In this document: positions 22,946 to 33,374 of the stretch, piece by piece
Layout: each line of letters opens with the position of its first letter
How positions within the stretch are numbered: the first letter of the stretch is position 1
Source: Pseudovirgaria hyperparasitica
Taxonomy: Eukaryota > Ascomycota > Dothideomycetes > Acrospermales > Acrospermaceae
Direction of reading: 5' to 3'
Assembly: GCF_010093815.1 (NCBI RefSeq)
Contig: NW_022985581.1
Coordinates: forward strand, 26,368-90,367
DNA: 64,000 bases
Notes under the pieces: generated by a model
Told to the model about the DNA's origin: nothing
What the model saw: the letters and a program-made list of their open reading frames with translations, nothing else
The model's database searches: none
Position numbers and translations under genes: made by a program

Positions 22946-24517
22946 ATGCTTGGTTTACTGGCTGGGATATTTGTCCTGGCTCGCATACTCTATGCCATAT
23001 TCTACAAAAGCTATATATGGGAGACGAAATCTTCAGGTGGGGAGAAATATGAGCAGATAACTGCTGTTCATCCTCGTCATCCGTTGTTATTAGGTTTCGA
23101 CTTCGCTCTATCAAACCTTCGAGCAAATCAAAGAAATGCCTATCTCGAACACGCTCAGACCGCTTTCCGAATTCTGGGGAATACCTGGACCACAAGATCC
23201 CTGGGAACATCGATGATTGAGTCGATCGAACCCGAGAATTTAAAAGCAGTATTTCATGCAGACTTTCCCACGTGGCAGCAGGGCAATTTCCGGATCAAAA
23301 CATTCAGACCTCTGCTCGGATATGGGATTCTCTCTGCGAATGGTCGAGCCTGGGAGCACTCACGAGCGTTGATCAAATCCGCTTTCAAGAGCTATACAGC
23401 GGATTCCACTATCTACGAAAAGCATATTCAAAATCTAGTCGCTAGTCTACCAAGATCATCTGCAGAGGTCGTAGACCTGCAACCGTACTTCCTAAGGCTT
23501 ACCATGGACATCTCAACGGACGTTTTGTTCGGAACCTCAGTGTTCAGTCTCCTGCCGGGGTCTGCGGACTTTGCTGATGCTTACGAGATTGTGAAAGATA
23601 ACATCTTCAAAGACATGCAGGTATATCCACTCGGCTGGCTTCGAGACCACCGGGAAGCCAGGGCAGCGACTAAGGTTGTCCACGATTTCGTTGACGGATT
23701 CATAGAGAAGGCCCTGGCTTCTGCGGACGCTATCAACGAAGAAGAGGACCAAGGCCGTCGCTACAAATTTCTCAGGCAAATGGCGACAGAGCTCGAAGAC
23801 AGGACTAAGCTGCGAATGGAGCTCCTCAGCCTCCTCCTCGCCGGTCGCGATACCACAGCAGCTCTCGTATCCAACATGCTCTACATTCTTGCACAACGCG
23901 AGGATATCAGGCGAAAAGTCCAGGCCGAGGTGGCTTCGCTTTCCGGTCGCTTCCCGCGTATTGATGACCTGAAGCGCCTGCAATACCTCAATTGCACGGT
24001 CAAAGAATGTTCGTCCCCCTGCTGAACCACTGCCCTACACCCCTTGTCGCATCAATATCAGGTCACAAGACTAACAGCCACAACAGCCCTCCGCCTTCAT
24101 CCTGTGACGCCTATCAACTCCCGCACCGCCGCCACCGACACAACTCTGCCTACTGGCGGCGGTGTGTCCGGCACATCCCCAGTCTTTGTGCCCGCAGGCA
24201 CACAGTTTGTGACCAGCGTACACGCCCTGCACCGGCGTGAAGACCTCTGGGGGCCCGATGCCGCGGCTTTCAAGCCGGAGCGGTGGGCAAACAATACGCC
24301 TGCCCCCTGGCACTATATGCCGTTTCTGGGCGGCCCAAGACAGTGTCCTGGACAGGGGCTCGCACTGAATATTACTCTATTTACGGTAGCGAGGCTACTG
24401 CAAATATACGAGGACATATTGCCTGCCCGTAGCGAGCCGTGGCAGGGCGCTATTGCGGTGACTTGCTGGAATGCGAATGGAGCCAAAGTGAGACTTGTGC
24501 CTAAAGATAGGACGTAG
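22946..24517 (+). CDS. Cytochrome P450 monooxygenase (CYP52-clan-like)
   Basis: Heme-thiolate monooxygenase anchored in the ER by a single N-terminal hydrophobic helix (MLGLLAGIFVLARILYAIF). Exons are 22946-24008 and 24087-24517, giving 497 residues. I-helix AGRDTT lies near residue 298. The ExxR of the K-helix (E-S-L-R) is created exactly across the intron (GAAT|GTTCGT ... AACAG|CCCTCCGC). PERW follows, and the heme loop FLGGPRQCPGQ has its cysteine near residue 440. LPTGGGVSGTSPVFVPAGTQ resembles the CYP52/CYP539 group, many of which hydroxylate fatty acids or alkanes; that is a family inference. The donor GTTCGT is unusual, but the join is required by the ExxR motif. No other biosynthetic genes adjoin it. 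Confidence 0.9.
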
Positions 24518-24926
24518 GAGGCAGAGATGTCACGCGCATATGTCATGGTTTTGTTTGCCTTTTCTGGAAAATGTGGGTATACTGGGTGTTGGTTGTTGGG
24601 TAGGACAAACCCCTGTCAACAGATGTCGGTGAGTCTGACAGTGCTCGTGGCAGGGTTGCAGACATGGTACCCGAGCCCTCCTTTTATCTGTTGCTGTGGT
24701 GCTGGACACAATTTTTGCTTATGTCTGTATCACTTTTGATTTCTTGCTTTTGTAACAAGTGACGCGCAATCGACGTATACATATACAATATTGATCAGAC
24801 TCGATTAATCCAAATGAACACCGTTCAACGCCAGGCTTGATTTAATTTAAAACACTCGGAGATGCCGACGCTGCCAAAGAAGCATTATTGATAAGCTCGT
24901 GGCAATGTCAGACAACCAATGGCTTA
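24518..24926. other. Convergent 3' intergenic region, P450 / PP2C
   Basis: 409 bases between two convergent genes; no gene or structure is seen. Confidence 0.4.
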
Positions 24927-26402
24927 TCATTTTTTGATATCGCCGAAGAACACGACTTGCACCGTCACATCGTCTCTAACATATCTGCTGATCGGGCTGT
25001 ATGTGCCGATCACGCCGCAGAACAGTGCCCTTCTACTACCTCCAAATGCGTTCTTGACTAGATGCGTGGCTGCGTTGCTGTCTTCAACCACAAAATGTTC
25101 AGGTGTTGCTCTCCAAGTAATGAACCTCGAGTCTTCATCTTCTCTTTCGAATGCTGGCCTTCTCTCGAATTTTGATCTTGGTAGTTTAGTTGGACCTGAT
25201 GGGTCAATTTTCCCTTGCTTGACCGCTGCCGCCCATCGAGAGACACATTCTACTGCATCTTCAGAAGTAATGTGATCCCATAGGCCATCTGAAGCAAGAA
25301 TAATAAAGTCGCCGTTGCCAACTGTTGTCGAGGTAACTTCTGGCTCTGCAGTAAAATAAGGCGGGGTCTTGTTCTTCTCGATACTTTTTTGAGCCCAGAA
25401 CTGTTCAAATGAGGTAGTCTGCTCAGCGTTTGTCCACTTGCCTCGCGAGTCTCCAAATGCACGAGACAATGCCCAGCCGAGTAAGCGACCATTTTTCGGA
25501 TTGATCATTTCCGGCTCGTTTGGGTGAAGTTCAGTGAGACGTTTAATTTCGTCAGGATTGAAACCATTCTGATCCACGGACAAGGGCTCGCATGTATGTA
25601 CAGTACTGTTAGGTTTGCTACGTCCAAGTACTGCGCGAGAGTCTCCAGTGCATGCGGTATGGAGTGTAGATGTGCTAGGCTCGTATGCAGAAAAGATGGC
25701 ACACGAGCCAGCAATCGCAGGGGCAAGAGCGGATATTGATTCAGAGAACGTGGCAGACGTATTAGGAGCTATAGCACGTCGAGCGTATGCAAATATGTCA
25801 TCGTCGAGATGTGTGAACGCCTGCTTGATAGCCGATACAGTCTTCGACAGAGGGGACGACTCTGGAAGGGCGTTCAGATGTGTCGATACATAGGGGATTA
25901 AGGACTCTCGAAGGACAGCAGACGTCGCCCAACCACTTCGGGGAACAACGTTAGCTATGCACACATAGAGATTGAAGATGTATTCGAGTTCTTACGCATG
26001 TCCGTCATATACACCCCAGTAGTACCAAGGATCCTTGCCAATTCCTCGTGCTGGGCCATGTGACAAGTTGTCTTCTACTGGGCTGTTGCTGGCAAGTCTG
26101 ACAGTATAAAAAGAGCCACCGGTCCCTATCGCAAAGGTGGATTGGTTTTCCTCTGCAGAGAGCTTCGCCGTGGCCTCCTTCAGGTCGAGTGCGGGTACGA
26201 CCGCTGGAATCGGAGCTGGTGCGAGTATAGAGGGATTGCTGCTCTTTGTGTAGATATAAGCAAGGGCACCTGCTGATATACCTCCTATTATGATAGACCC
26301 TAGGCCTATTTCTGCGTGTACAGGTTGAAGATGCTGAGGTCTAGGTGGGTATTTGAAACGTAGATTTCGACGGAGGGCGCGAGCGACAGGTCTATTGAAC
26401 AT
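24927..26402 (-). CDS. Mitochondrial PP2C-type protein phosphatase (Ptc5-like)
   Basis: Metal-dependent Ser/Thr phosphatase. In yeast the related Ptc5 dephosphorylates pyruvate dehydrogenase. Exons are 26402-25996 and 25935-24927, giving 471 residues. The N-terminus is Arg-rich and Asp/Glu-free (MFNRPVARALRRNLRFKYPP), as in mitochondrial presequences, followed by one hydrophobic segment (IGLGSIIIGGISAGALAYIY). The join gives the metal-binding motif GVYDGHAGWATS. Further PP2C motifs are ACTGDSRAVLG, SRAFGD and ASDGLWDHITSEDAV, and a C-terminal DDVTVQVVFFG gives the last metal-binding Asp. Assignment to Ptc5 over other mitochondrial PP2Cs rests on layout only. Confidence 0.88.
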
Positions 26403-26741
26403 GACGATTGATATGCCTTTTGGAAGCGTGGAGGCTGTCTCAGTATCGGGTTTATACTCCGTGAGACTTTTTGCGATCTTGGATGGGTTGGAAGATTGAA
26501 AGACGCCACTGAGGTGATATCGTCAGTCTGGCCTACTGAAGTCGCGACGTCAACGCCGGAGTCAGGGTCCGAGGGTCCGAGGGTCCGGGCGCGACAGTTT
26601 GTACCTGCATGACTCGCGTATGTAGACGTGCATATTGTTTCGAATTGTTTGTAAATTGTTTGTACATGCTACAAATCTATGAATCCGGGTATATCATAAT
26701 CACGCCCCCAATAACTCCAGACATGCAGAATATCGAGCCTG
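26403..26741. promoter_or_regulatory. Intergenic, PP2C promoter with GGGTCCGA repeat
   Basis: 339 bases upstream of the PP2C gene. Three tandem GGGTCCGA-type octamers occupy 26565-26588 (the third ends in G). No gene is seen. Confidence 0.5.
26565..26588. repeat. GGGTCCGA octamer tandem repeat (3 copies)
   Basis: Two exact copies and a third differing at its last base, 163 bp upstream of the PP2C start codon. Confidence 0.85.
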
Positions 26742-27475
26742 TTAGGCCATGACTCGCCTGACTTCTTCGCTGTCTATGTGTACGACCCTCACGCCTTGTT
26801 TCTCTATCTCGGCATAACAGTTTTCCAACCTTTCCTGGTCCACAGCTTTCGTTCCCTCTCTGATGATGTATGTCTCGAATCCCTCCTTTACACTATCCAG
26901 TGCTGTATACTTGACGCAATAGTCCGCAGCTAGACCCACGCAGTACACATGGGTGACCCCTTTCGCTCTCAGCAAGTCTGCAGCCTCACTCTTCGCTACG
27001 CCAAATGGATCGCAGAACACACTGTACATTTCCAATCGAGCATCCTGGCCCTTCCTTACCACTTGAACGTTGGACACATCAAGCTCTGATACGAACTGGT
27101 TGCCAAGGGTGCCTTGAATGCAATGGTCTGGCCAGACACGCGAGACCTGTGTTTGGGACGGGTTGAGCGGATTTGTGATTGTAATAGTGCTTTCAAAGGG
27201 TACGTTGTTGGGTGGTGCATGCTGTGAGGCGAAGGAGATGTGGTTTGGAGGATGATCATCTTTTGTTGCGATGCGCAAGGCGAATGAAGGTGAGGAGAGG
27301 AGGGTATTGATAAGGGGAATGATGGTGCGGCCATCTGACACTTGAAGAGCACCGGACTGAGACTTAAAGTTAGAGACGGCTGTACTGGGGTGATGTGTGC
27401 ACAAACTGGTGGGCAGAAGTCTTCTTGCATATCGATGACAAGTAGAGCTGGGACAAATGCATTTGAGGATGCCAT
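26742..27475 (-). CDS. pnc1: Nicotinamidase (Pnc1-like)
   Basis: Converts nicotinamide to nicotinic acid in the NAD salvage pathway and removes an inhibitor of sirtuins. Exons are 27475-27407 and 27356-26742, giving 227 residues. The short first exon carries the catalytic Asp in VIDMQEDFCPP, and the second continues SGALQVSDGR, matching the family spacing. The catalytic Lys lies in ATKDDHPP and the nucleophilic Cys in GLAADYCVKYTALD. The metal ligands are the Asp and His residues in DDHPPNHISFASQH. The length fits yeast Pnc1 (216). The ATG at 27475 was chosen; the frame upstream of it has no other ATG. It is head-to-head with the ASNSD1-like gene. Confidence 0.92.
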
Positions 27476-27843
27476 TATAGAAGTGAAGATTGCAGTGTTC
27501 AAAGGGAGTGAGAACAAGTGGTGGCTTGATATTAATACTAGTGTTCCTCTGATATCAGCGCCTCTGTTTGTGAGTACGAGGATAGTTACATGTTAGTGTG
27601 AATGATGTATCGAAGAAGTGAATGAAGTCAAGGTTCCGCGTCTATCGATAGCCCAGTCCCACTATCATTCATAGAGGCGTCTATGTGGGGTATTTCCTGT
27701 ACCGACGCGAAATATCTCAGAACATCCGAATGCTTTCAACGACCCACAGCTCAATGTTCGCGTCGCCTTGCACTCAATGTAATTAATTGTATATTCTCAT
27801 CACCTCATCGACTCCTCCACGCCCGCCCCCGCCCTCTCCTTTG
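27476..27843. promoter_or_regulatory. Bidirectional promoter, nicotinamidase / ASNSD1-like
   Basis: 368 bp separate the two divergent start codons. The ASNSD1 side ends in a C-rich pyrimidine tract (27806-27843). Confidence 0.5.
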
Positions 27844-29644
27844 ATGTGTGGCATCTTTGTTTCTTTGAGCGCTACAGCTCCTCCCGCAAAACCTAATGCT
27901 GACATCAGTGAGTTGTTGCGCCGGCGCGGTCCAGACAGCGTGGAAGATCATGTGGTGACTATACCGAACGAAAATTTTACACTGTACGCGTATTTCTTGA
28001 CAACAGTTCTCTCACTTCGGGGATCCGATATCGTGGCCCAGCCACTCGTCGACAGGGCTTCTGGGTCTGTTCTCTGCTGGAATGGAGAAGCGTGGAGCAT
28101 ACGTGATGAGATAGTGGCCGAGAGTGACACAACCAAAGTATTCCAGTCCCTTTTAGCAGCAAGTCTGGCAAATGCGAGAGCTCGAGCAACCACTGATGAT
28201 CACAACGATGCCATATTGGGCGTCCTGTCGTCTGTACGCGGGCCTTATGCACTGGTATTCTACGACGCTGCCAGTGGCCGCCTGTACTTCGGTCGAGACT
28301 GCCTTGGTCGCCGATCTCTGCTCTATTGTTCTGACACTGTAGGTGAGATTACAATATCTAGCTTGACCGACAGTCAATTTTCAGGCCGCTTTCATGAAGT
28401 CGAAGCCGACGGCCTTCGTGTCATAGATTTATCAAGACCGTCAAAGGAGTTTGTCATTAACCGTATTCCATATGACCACAAGTCAGACTCGCCGCAGGTT
28501 GTGGTTCTATACCCACACAAATGCATCATATGCTAACATATATGTCAGAAACTTCCATTCGGACCCCTCAACAAGGCTCACCCAACTGCAGATCAAACTC
28601 TCTCTGCTCTCACGATCGCGTCAGCCCCGGTACACGATCTGGAGCGTGTCTTACGTCAATCTTTGAGTTTGCGTGTGCAGAAGATTAAGGCCGGTCCTTC
28701 TGTCGAGGCTGATACAGGCCAGTGTATTCTAGCGATTTTGTTTTCAGGGGGGCTTGATTGCTCTGTAATTGCCAGAATGACTCATGATTTACTGGATGAA
28801 TCAGAGCCTGTCGATCTCCTCAATGTAGCATTCCACAATCCTCGGACTCATAAACCTGCCGAGCCGGGTCAGGAACTCACCAAAACATCATACGAGCTGT
28901 GTCCTGACCGCCTCACTGGCCGAAAAACATTTGCTGAACTACAGCGTGTATGTCCGAGCCGCACCTGGCGTTTTGTGGCCATCAATATCCCATACGAAGA
29001 TACACTATCTCATCGCGAGCTGGTGAAGAAGCTCATGCAGCCACATAATACCGAGATGGATCTATCGATCTCTTACGCTCTATACTTTGCGTCCAGAGGT
29101 ATTGGCACCGCGTACAACTCTAACGGTTCCGTCATACAAGACTATTCGACCTCTGCGCGGGTACTCCTCTCGGGACTGGGCGCCGATGAGTTATTCGGAG
29201 GATATCAGCGTCACGCGACAGCGTATTCTCGATCAGGCTTTCCAGGGCTACTGGATGAGCTTGAGCTGGATGTCAATCGCCTCGGTAAACGCAATCTTGG
29301 CCGCGATGATAGAGTTATATCGCATTGGGGCAAGGAAGCTAGGTTTCCCTATCTTGACGAAGACGTAATGAGTTGGGCTCTTTCGGCTCCAATATGGCAG
29401 AAGTGTGGATTTGGTCTTCCGGAGAGCCCATCGTCGGAAGATCAAGCCCTGGAGCCTGGAAAATTGGTATTACGGCTTCTTGCAGCGAGACTAGGCATGA
29501 CCGGCGTTGCATCTGAGAAGAAGCGGGCGGTAGGCTCTACTTGCTGTTGGATCAAAGACAAAGCTGATCAGGCAGATTCAATTCGGTGCAAGGACGGCGA
29601 AGATGGAGAACAACAAAAGCAAAGGCACCCATGTGCTGTCATGA
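27844..29644 (+). CDS. Asparagine synthetase domain-containing protein (ASNSD1-like)
   Basis: Protein with an N-terminal class II glutamine amidotransferase domain and a C-terminal asparagine synthase (ATP-pyrophosphatase) domain. The cellular role of the ASNSD1 branch is not well established. Exons are 27844-28497, 28549-29529 and 29576-29644, giving 567 residues. The ATG at 27844 places the nucleophilic Cys at position 2 (MCGIFVSLS). RRGPDSVEDH and FGRDCLGRRSLL follow. The synthase P-loop is ILFSGGLDCSVIA, with LLSGLGADELFGGYQRH further on. Splicing out 29530-29575 gives the conserved end EKKRAIQFGARTAKMENNKSKG. The unspliced frame gives a Cys/Lys-rich tail unlike the family. The first donor is GTTGTG, an unusual sequence. 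Confidence 0.9.
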
Positions 29645-30932
29645 AAGCCACTCAACTCTGTAAGTGCCCATATGTCTCATAGGTCTCGGCGTTTGGTGGT
29701 TAGCGATGATGACGGGCGAAATTCGCCAGCAGATACTTGTGAGGTAAAAGTTCATCTCATGACGGTGTGTATGTTCCTGCACTCTGTGTTTTCGACTCTC
29801 GTCAGTCAACCGGGTGAGGGAAATCCGCTGTTGTGGGAATTGACATACCTATGATCCAGAAAAGGCAAGTCTGAGCTACATCCTAATCAAACGGCAGCGG
29901 ATTTGACCGTGATTGTCATGAAGATGCAAATAATTAGTTTTGTTTGCCTGTGTTGACTGACACGTAAACTTCGAATGTGTCACAGAAGCAACGAAACCAT
30001 GCCATCCATGTGCGGCCTATCACTGCAAGTCACTGCAAGACACTGCAACTAGCAGATACCAGAATGAGCTGGAGGCTCCTATCATGATGAGGTACTTCAA
30101 GACCTTCCTTTCGCGTAAGTGTTGTACTAGTAAAGTATGCCTAGTAATGTCTGATTTTGTTATAGGAAGCGAAGTGTTTGAGATGCACAATACCTAGCTG
30201 GTTCCCGTTTGTATGGAACCTTCATTACCTACTTACCTTAAAGCTCACGCGAGATGGGAGTATATCTAGGTGTGACCCTGGTGTTGCCATTGATAGCCTC
30301 CAGTATAAGTGCCAGAAGCACAACAGTAAGCTCAGCATGGTCCCTTGATCATGCAACATTCGCCTAATTTCTCTCATCAAAGTGCAATGTATCCGACCTT
30401 CACTGCTGCTCTGACCATTGCTGACTATCCCCAAATACCAGACAGAGTCCTTGGGGATATTGCCAGTGGCACGAAATCAAGTGTCTGGTCAAATGCACTA
30501 CCTATGGAGGCGCATTGGAAAACGAAGGGTCACACTACTTTGTTTGATCGGAAGTTTGTTGTTCAGATGGTCGAGGGAAGTGGTCTATAGGTATAAGCAA
30601 CATACGTGCGATACCTTCAGATAGCCAAATGCGCCATCTTCAAGCCTCTCCATCGTCTTCTTCTTGCCTCTATCACATGCTCGTACACGTTCTATCATGG
30701 CGTGCTGATATGTACCGGTATTTTAGCGTGTCGACCCCGACTTCCATTACTAGCTCCGATTCCTATCTTATCTCCTTGAACTACTACTCTACTAGGTAAT
30801 AGTTCGTGATACAGCGACAGTCTCAAATCATCTGAATGGCGACGCTCCCGCGGCCTTTGCGACTGTCTTCTTCCCCTCAGACACAACTTCAACCTCCTTG
30901 AAGACCACAGACCCTATCAACGGTCTCCCACC
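29645..30932. other. Intergenic region with a 10-bp tandem repeat
   Basis: About 1.3 kb with no supported gene. It holds three tandem CACTGCAAGT-type decamers (30021-30050). Slightly downstream, an exon-like pair with a GTAAGT donor near 30115 and a TTATAG acceptor near 30166 encodes only a very short peptide. Confidence 0.4.
30021..30050. repeat. CACTGCAAGT decamer tandem repeat (3 copies)
   Basis: Three consecutive 10-base units; units two and three differ from the first only at the last one or two bases. The 10-base period is close to one helical turn. Confidence 0.85.
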
Positions 30933-31523
30933 ATGTCCCAACGACTCGAAAAAGCCCTTGCGGCAATCGATGCTGCCCACTCAAACGACCCGACCAAGAC
31001 GATCATCAACGGCGAAGCAGTCCCATACGAGCTACTTTACGCACAGAAGATGACCAAGTACCTGCACCAGCTAAGCTCTACGCCCTCGGAAGAGCTCCAA
31101 CTCGCGATCCGCGCACAGCACTTCCGCCGATGGGAAGTCCCGCGCTCATCCTACCCAATGACGAAGATAGGCTACCACAGTTGGCGGACATACCTCAAGA
31201 AACGACAAGCCGAGCTTGTGGCGCCGATCTGTCGCGATGCGGAATACAGCAAGGAGTCGGTGGAGCGCATCGAGGCTCTGATCAAGAAGGAGGGCTTGAA
31301 CAAGGGCGAGGAAGAGGTGCAGATTCTGGAAGATGTGGCGTGCTTGGTGTTTCTGGACGATCAGTTTGATGAGTTTGAGAAGGAGCATGATGAGGACAAG
31401 ATTGTGGGCATTCTGCGGAAGACGTGGGGGAAGATGGGGTCGCTGGGAAGAAGCGCGGCGTTGGAGATGCAGATGAGTGGGAGGGCGAAGGAGTTGGTTG
31501 GGAAGGCGCTTGAGGGGAATTGA
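30933..31523 (+). CDS. DUF4202 domain protein
   Basis: Single-exon gene of 196 residues. The whole length matches my memory of the DUF4202 family (helical, found in bacteria and fungi, function unknown). Features are the start LEKALAAIDAAHSNDP, YAQKMTKYLHQL, IRAQHFRRWEVPRSSYP and LEDVACLVFLDDQFDEF, with conserved His, Arg, Glu and Asp residues that could form a metal site, as in HD-like folds; this last point is inference. No signal or membrane segment is seen, so it is probably cytosolic. Confidence 0.85.
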   Translation: MSQRLEKALAAIDAAHSNDPTKTIINGEAVPYELLYAQKMTKYLHQLSSTPSEELQLAIRAQHFRRWEVPRSSYPMTKIGYHSWRTYLKKRQAELVAPICRDAEYSKESVERIEALIKKEGLNKGEEEVQILEDVACLVFLDDQFDEFEKEHDEDKIVGILRKTWGKMGSLGRSAALEMQMSGRAKELVGKALEGN

Positions 31524-31821
31524 TGGTTTGGTAAGGATAGCATCATGAGGGATCAGAGTAACATTGACGGTTGAAGCTTCTCTCAACCTGACTGATGGTG
31601 TGAATATGCGATGTCAGCCAATCCATCGAACATGTGTCAGTCCCAGGATAGCGGTTAAATCCAGTTCTAGAGTTATCACTAAAATGATCCAGCCGACGAA
31701 TACTACGAGTAGTTGCCAATATATACTCTATTCATTACGTGGTTAGTGACAGACCACTGCAAGCTCTTACCAGCATCGACCTGGCCAAGCGAACAGAAAT
31801 GACCAACCAGCAGAACTAATA

Positions 31822-33374
31822 TCAAAAGCTCAAAACTTGCGTAAAGAATGGACTCGCTTCCGGAAGCCTCTTGCACAAGAAATCCGGCGCGTACGACTCC
31901 AACTTCTCCGTCTCGTAGTTCCCCGTCGCCACCGCAACGACTCTGCACCCGGTCTCCTTCGCACACTGGATGTCTAGCGGCGTGTCCCCGACGATGGTGA
32001 CATCCGAAGGCGCGACTGGGATCCCGTGTCGAGCCTGCATCTTCCGTATTGAGTCCAGCACCAGCGCGGACCGGTGCTCGTGCGCGTCACCAAAGGACGA
32101 GATCTCTAGGTCGAAGATATCTGTGGGGAGACCTGCGGCAGAGATCTTGAGCAGTGCATTCTCGCGCGAATTGCCGGTCAGCAGACCGATTGAGACTCGT
32201 CGGCCGAATTTGTCGCGCTGTTGGGGAAGCCACTTGAGTGCCTCGGACACTTGCGGGCAGGCAATTGAGGTGAAGCCCTTTCCAAGTGATTCTCGGAGGT
32301 ACGAGGGGTGCAGCTCGAAAAACTTGGTCATCAATGGCTGGATCTCATCCTCGCCGAAGCCGTGGTAGCTTAAGATGGCGCGCAGCAGTGATCTATCGGT
32401 CACACCATGGAGGTTGATATCCGTGTTTTCGTTGTTGATGTCTTTGCCTGTGATGTCACTGACGCAGCGATAGTAAGCGTCGATACTCAGGTCTTCAGAG
32501 CGGCAGAGCGTGCCGTCGACGTCGAAGAGAACGAACATGTCTGCCTCGGCAGCGTGTGGCCAGGCGAGGACACGGAGGAGCTCTCTCGATCCAGTGAATG
32601 AGGTGCGGCCGTGAAGGAAGCGATGATTGTCGACGATGTAGCACTGGCCGGGCTCGAGTGAAACAGCAAAGGCGTGCTTGTAGACTATATCGCTGAGCTT
32701 CTTGAAGTTCTCAACGAGAGATGCTGACATCTGAATGCCGTCGTCGAACCGGAAACGTACTATATCAGTTTTCTCGTCGTAGATGGGCCTTGGCTGAAAG
32801 GTGCCGTTGTCAGCTTTGAAGCTAGAGTATTTAGCACAGGTGATGAGGCTGTATAGGAGCGGCTCATGTTGGCGAATGTAGTCGAGAGCTTGGCGTGTAT
32901 CTACGAGCGCTGATTCGCCCCCAGTTTCGGATTTGACCTTCAGTGTAGTCATGAGCACTGGATTGGGACTTAGCTAAGCTACGACGTCATAATTCGAAGG
33001 TACAAAGGAGTACTGACAACGTGGGGGTTCATCCCATCCACTACGATCGGTGTGGAAGAATAGTTCTAAGTACCAGCGTTAGTCACTCAGAGGCGTTAGT
33101 TAGATGGTCGGTCGAATCTACCTTGATTGCTATACCCTTTGCCTTCTAGGCCTGGAGCACAACGGATGTTACTGACTCCTCTTCCACCTGCCAGCTCATT
33201 GCGAGGCCGAGCAATTGTGCCCAAATTCTCTCCGAGAGCAACGAGTTTGTCTTCATCACAATTTTGGAGAAAGACCATTCCATCGCGATAGAATGCCTTT
33301 CTGATTCCGTCAAGATCAAGTGTGTCATGAAAATCAGGGGTATAGAACCCTCGGAGGCAGTCCTTGACGTCCAT
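31822..33374 (-). CDS. TauD/GBBH-like 2OG dioxygenase fused to a HAD hydrolase
   Basis: Two enzymes in one chain of 478 residues. Exons are 33374-33122, 33065-33018 (48 nt) and 32957-31822. The N-terminal part (about 1-255) is a TauD-family Fe(II)/2OG dioxygenase. The iron motif HTD is in ELFFHTDRSGWDEPPR (encoded by the small exon), the distal His in VDNHRFLHGRTSF, and the 2OG-binding Arg in RELLRVLAWP. The C-terminal part (about 256-478) is a HAD hydrolase of the phosphoglycolate-phosphatase type, with nucleophile motif VLFDVDGTL, motif II LLTGNS and motif IV VGDTPLDIQC. The ATG at 33374 was chosen. Exon 2 ends at T|GTCAGT, which yields PPRLLMTTLK. Substrate is unknown. It is divergent from a sugar-type transporter 1.7 kb away. 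Confidence 0.85.

Noticed and set aside
30085-30196. Exon-like pair with GTAAGT donor and TTATAG acceptor
   Set aside because: The joined peptide is only about 22 residues from its ATG pair; an upstream extension is possible but has no supported start. Kept as a note in the intergenic entry.
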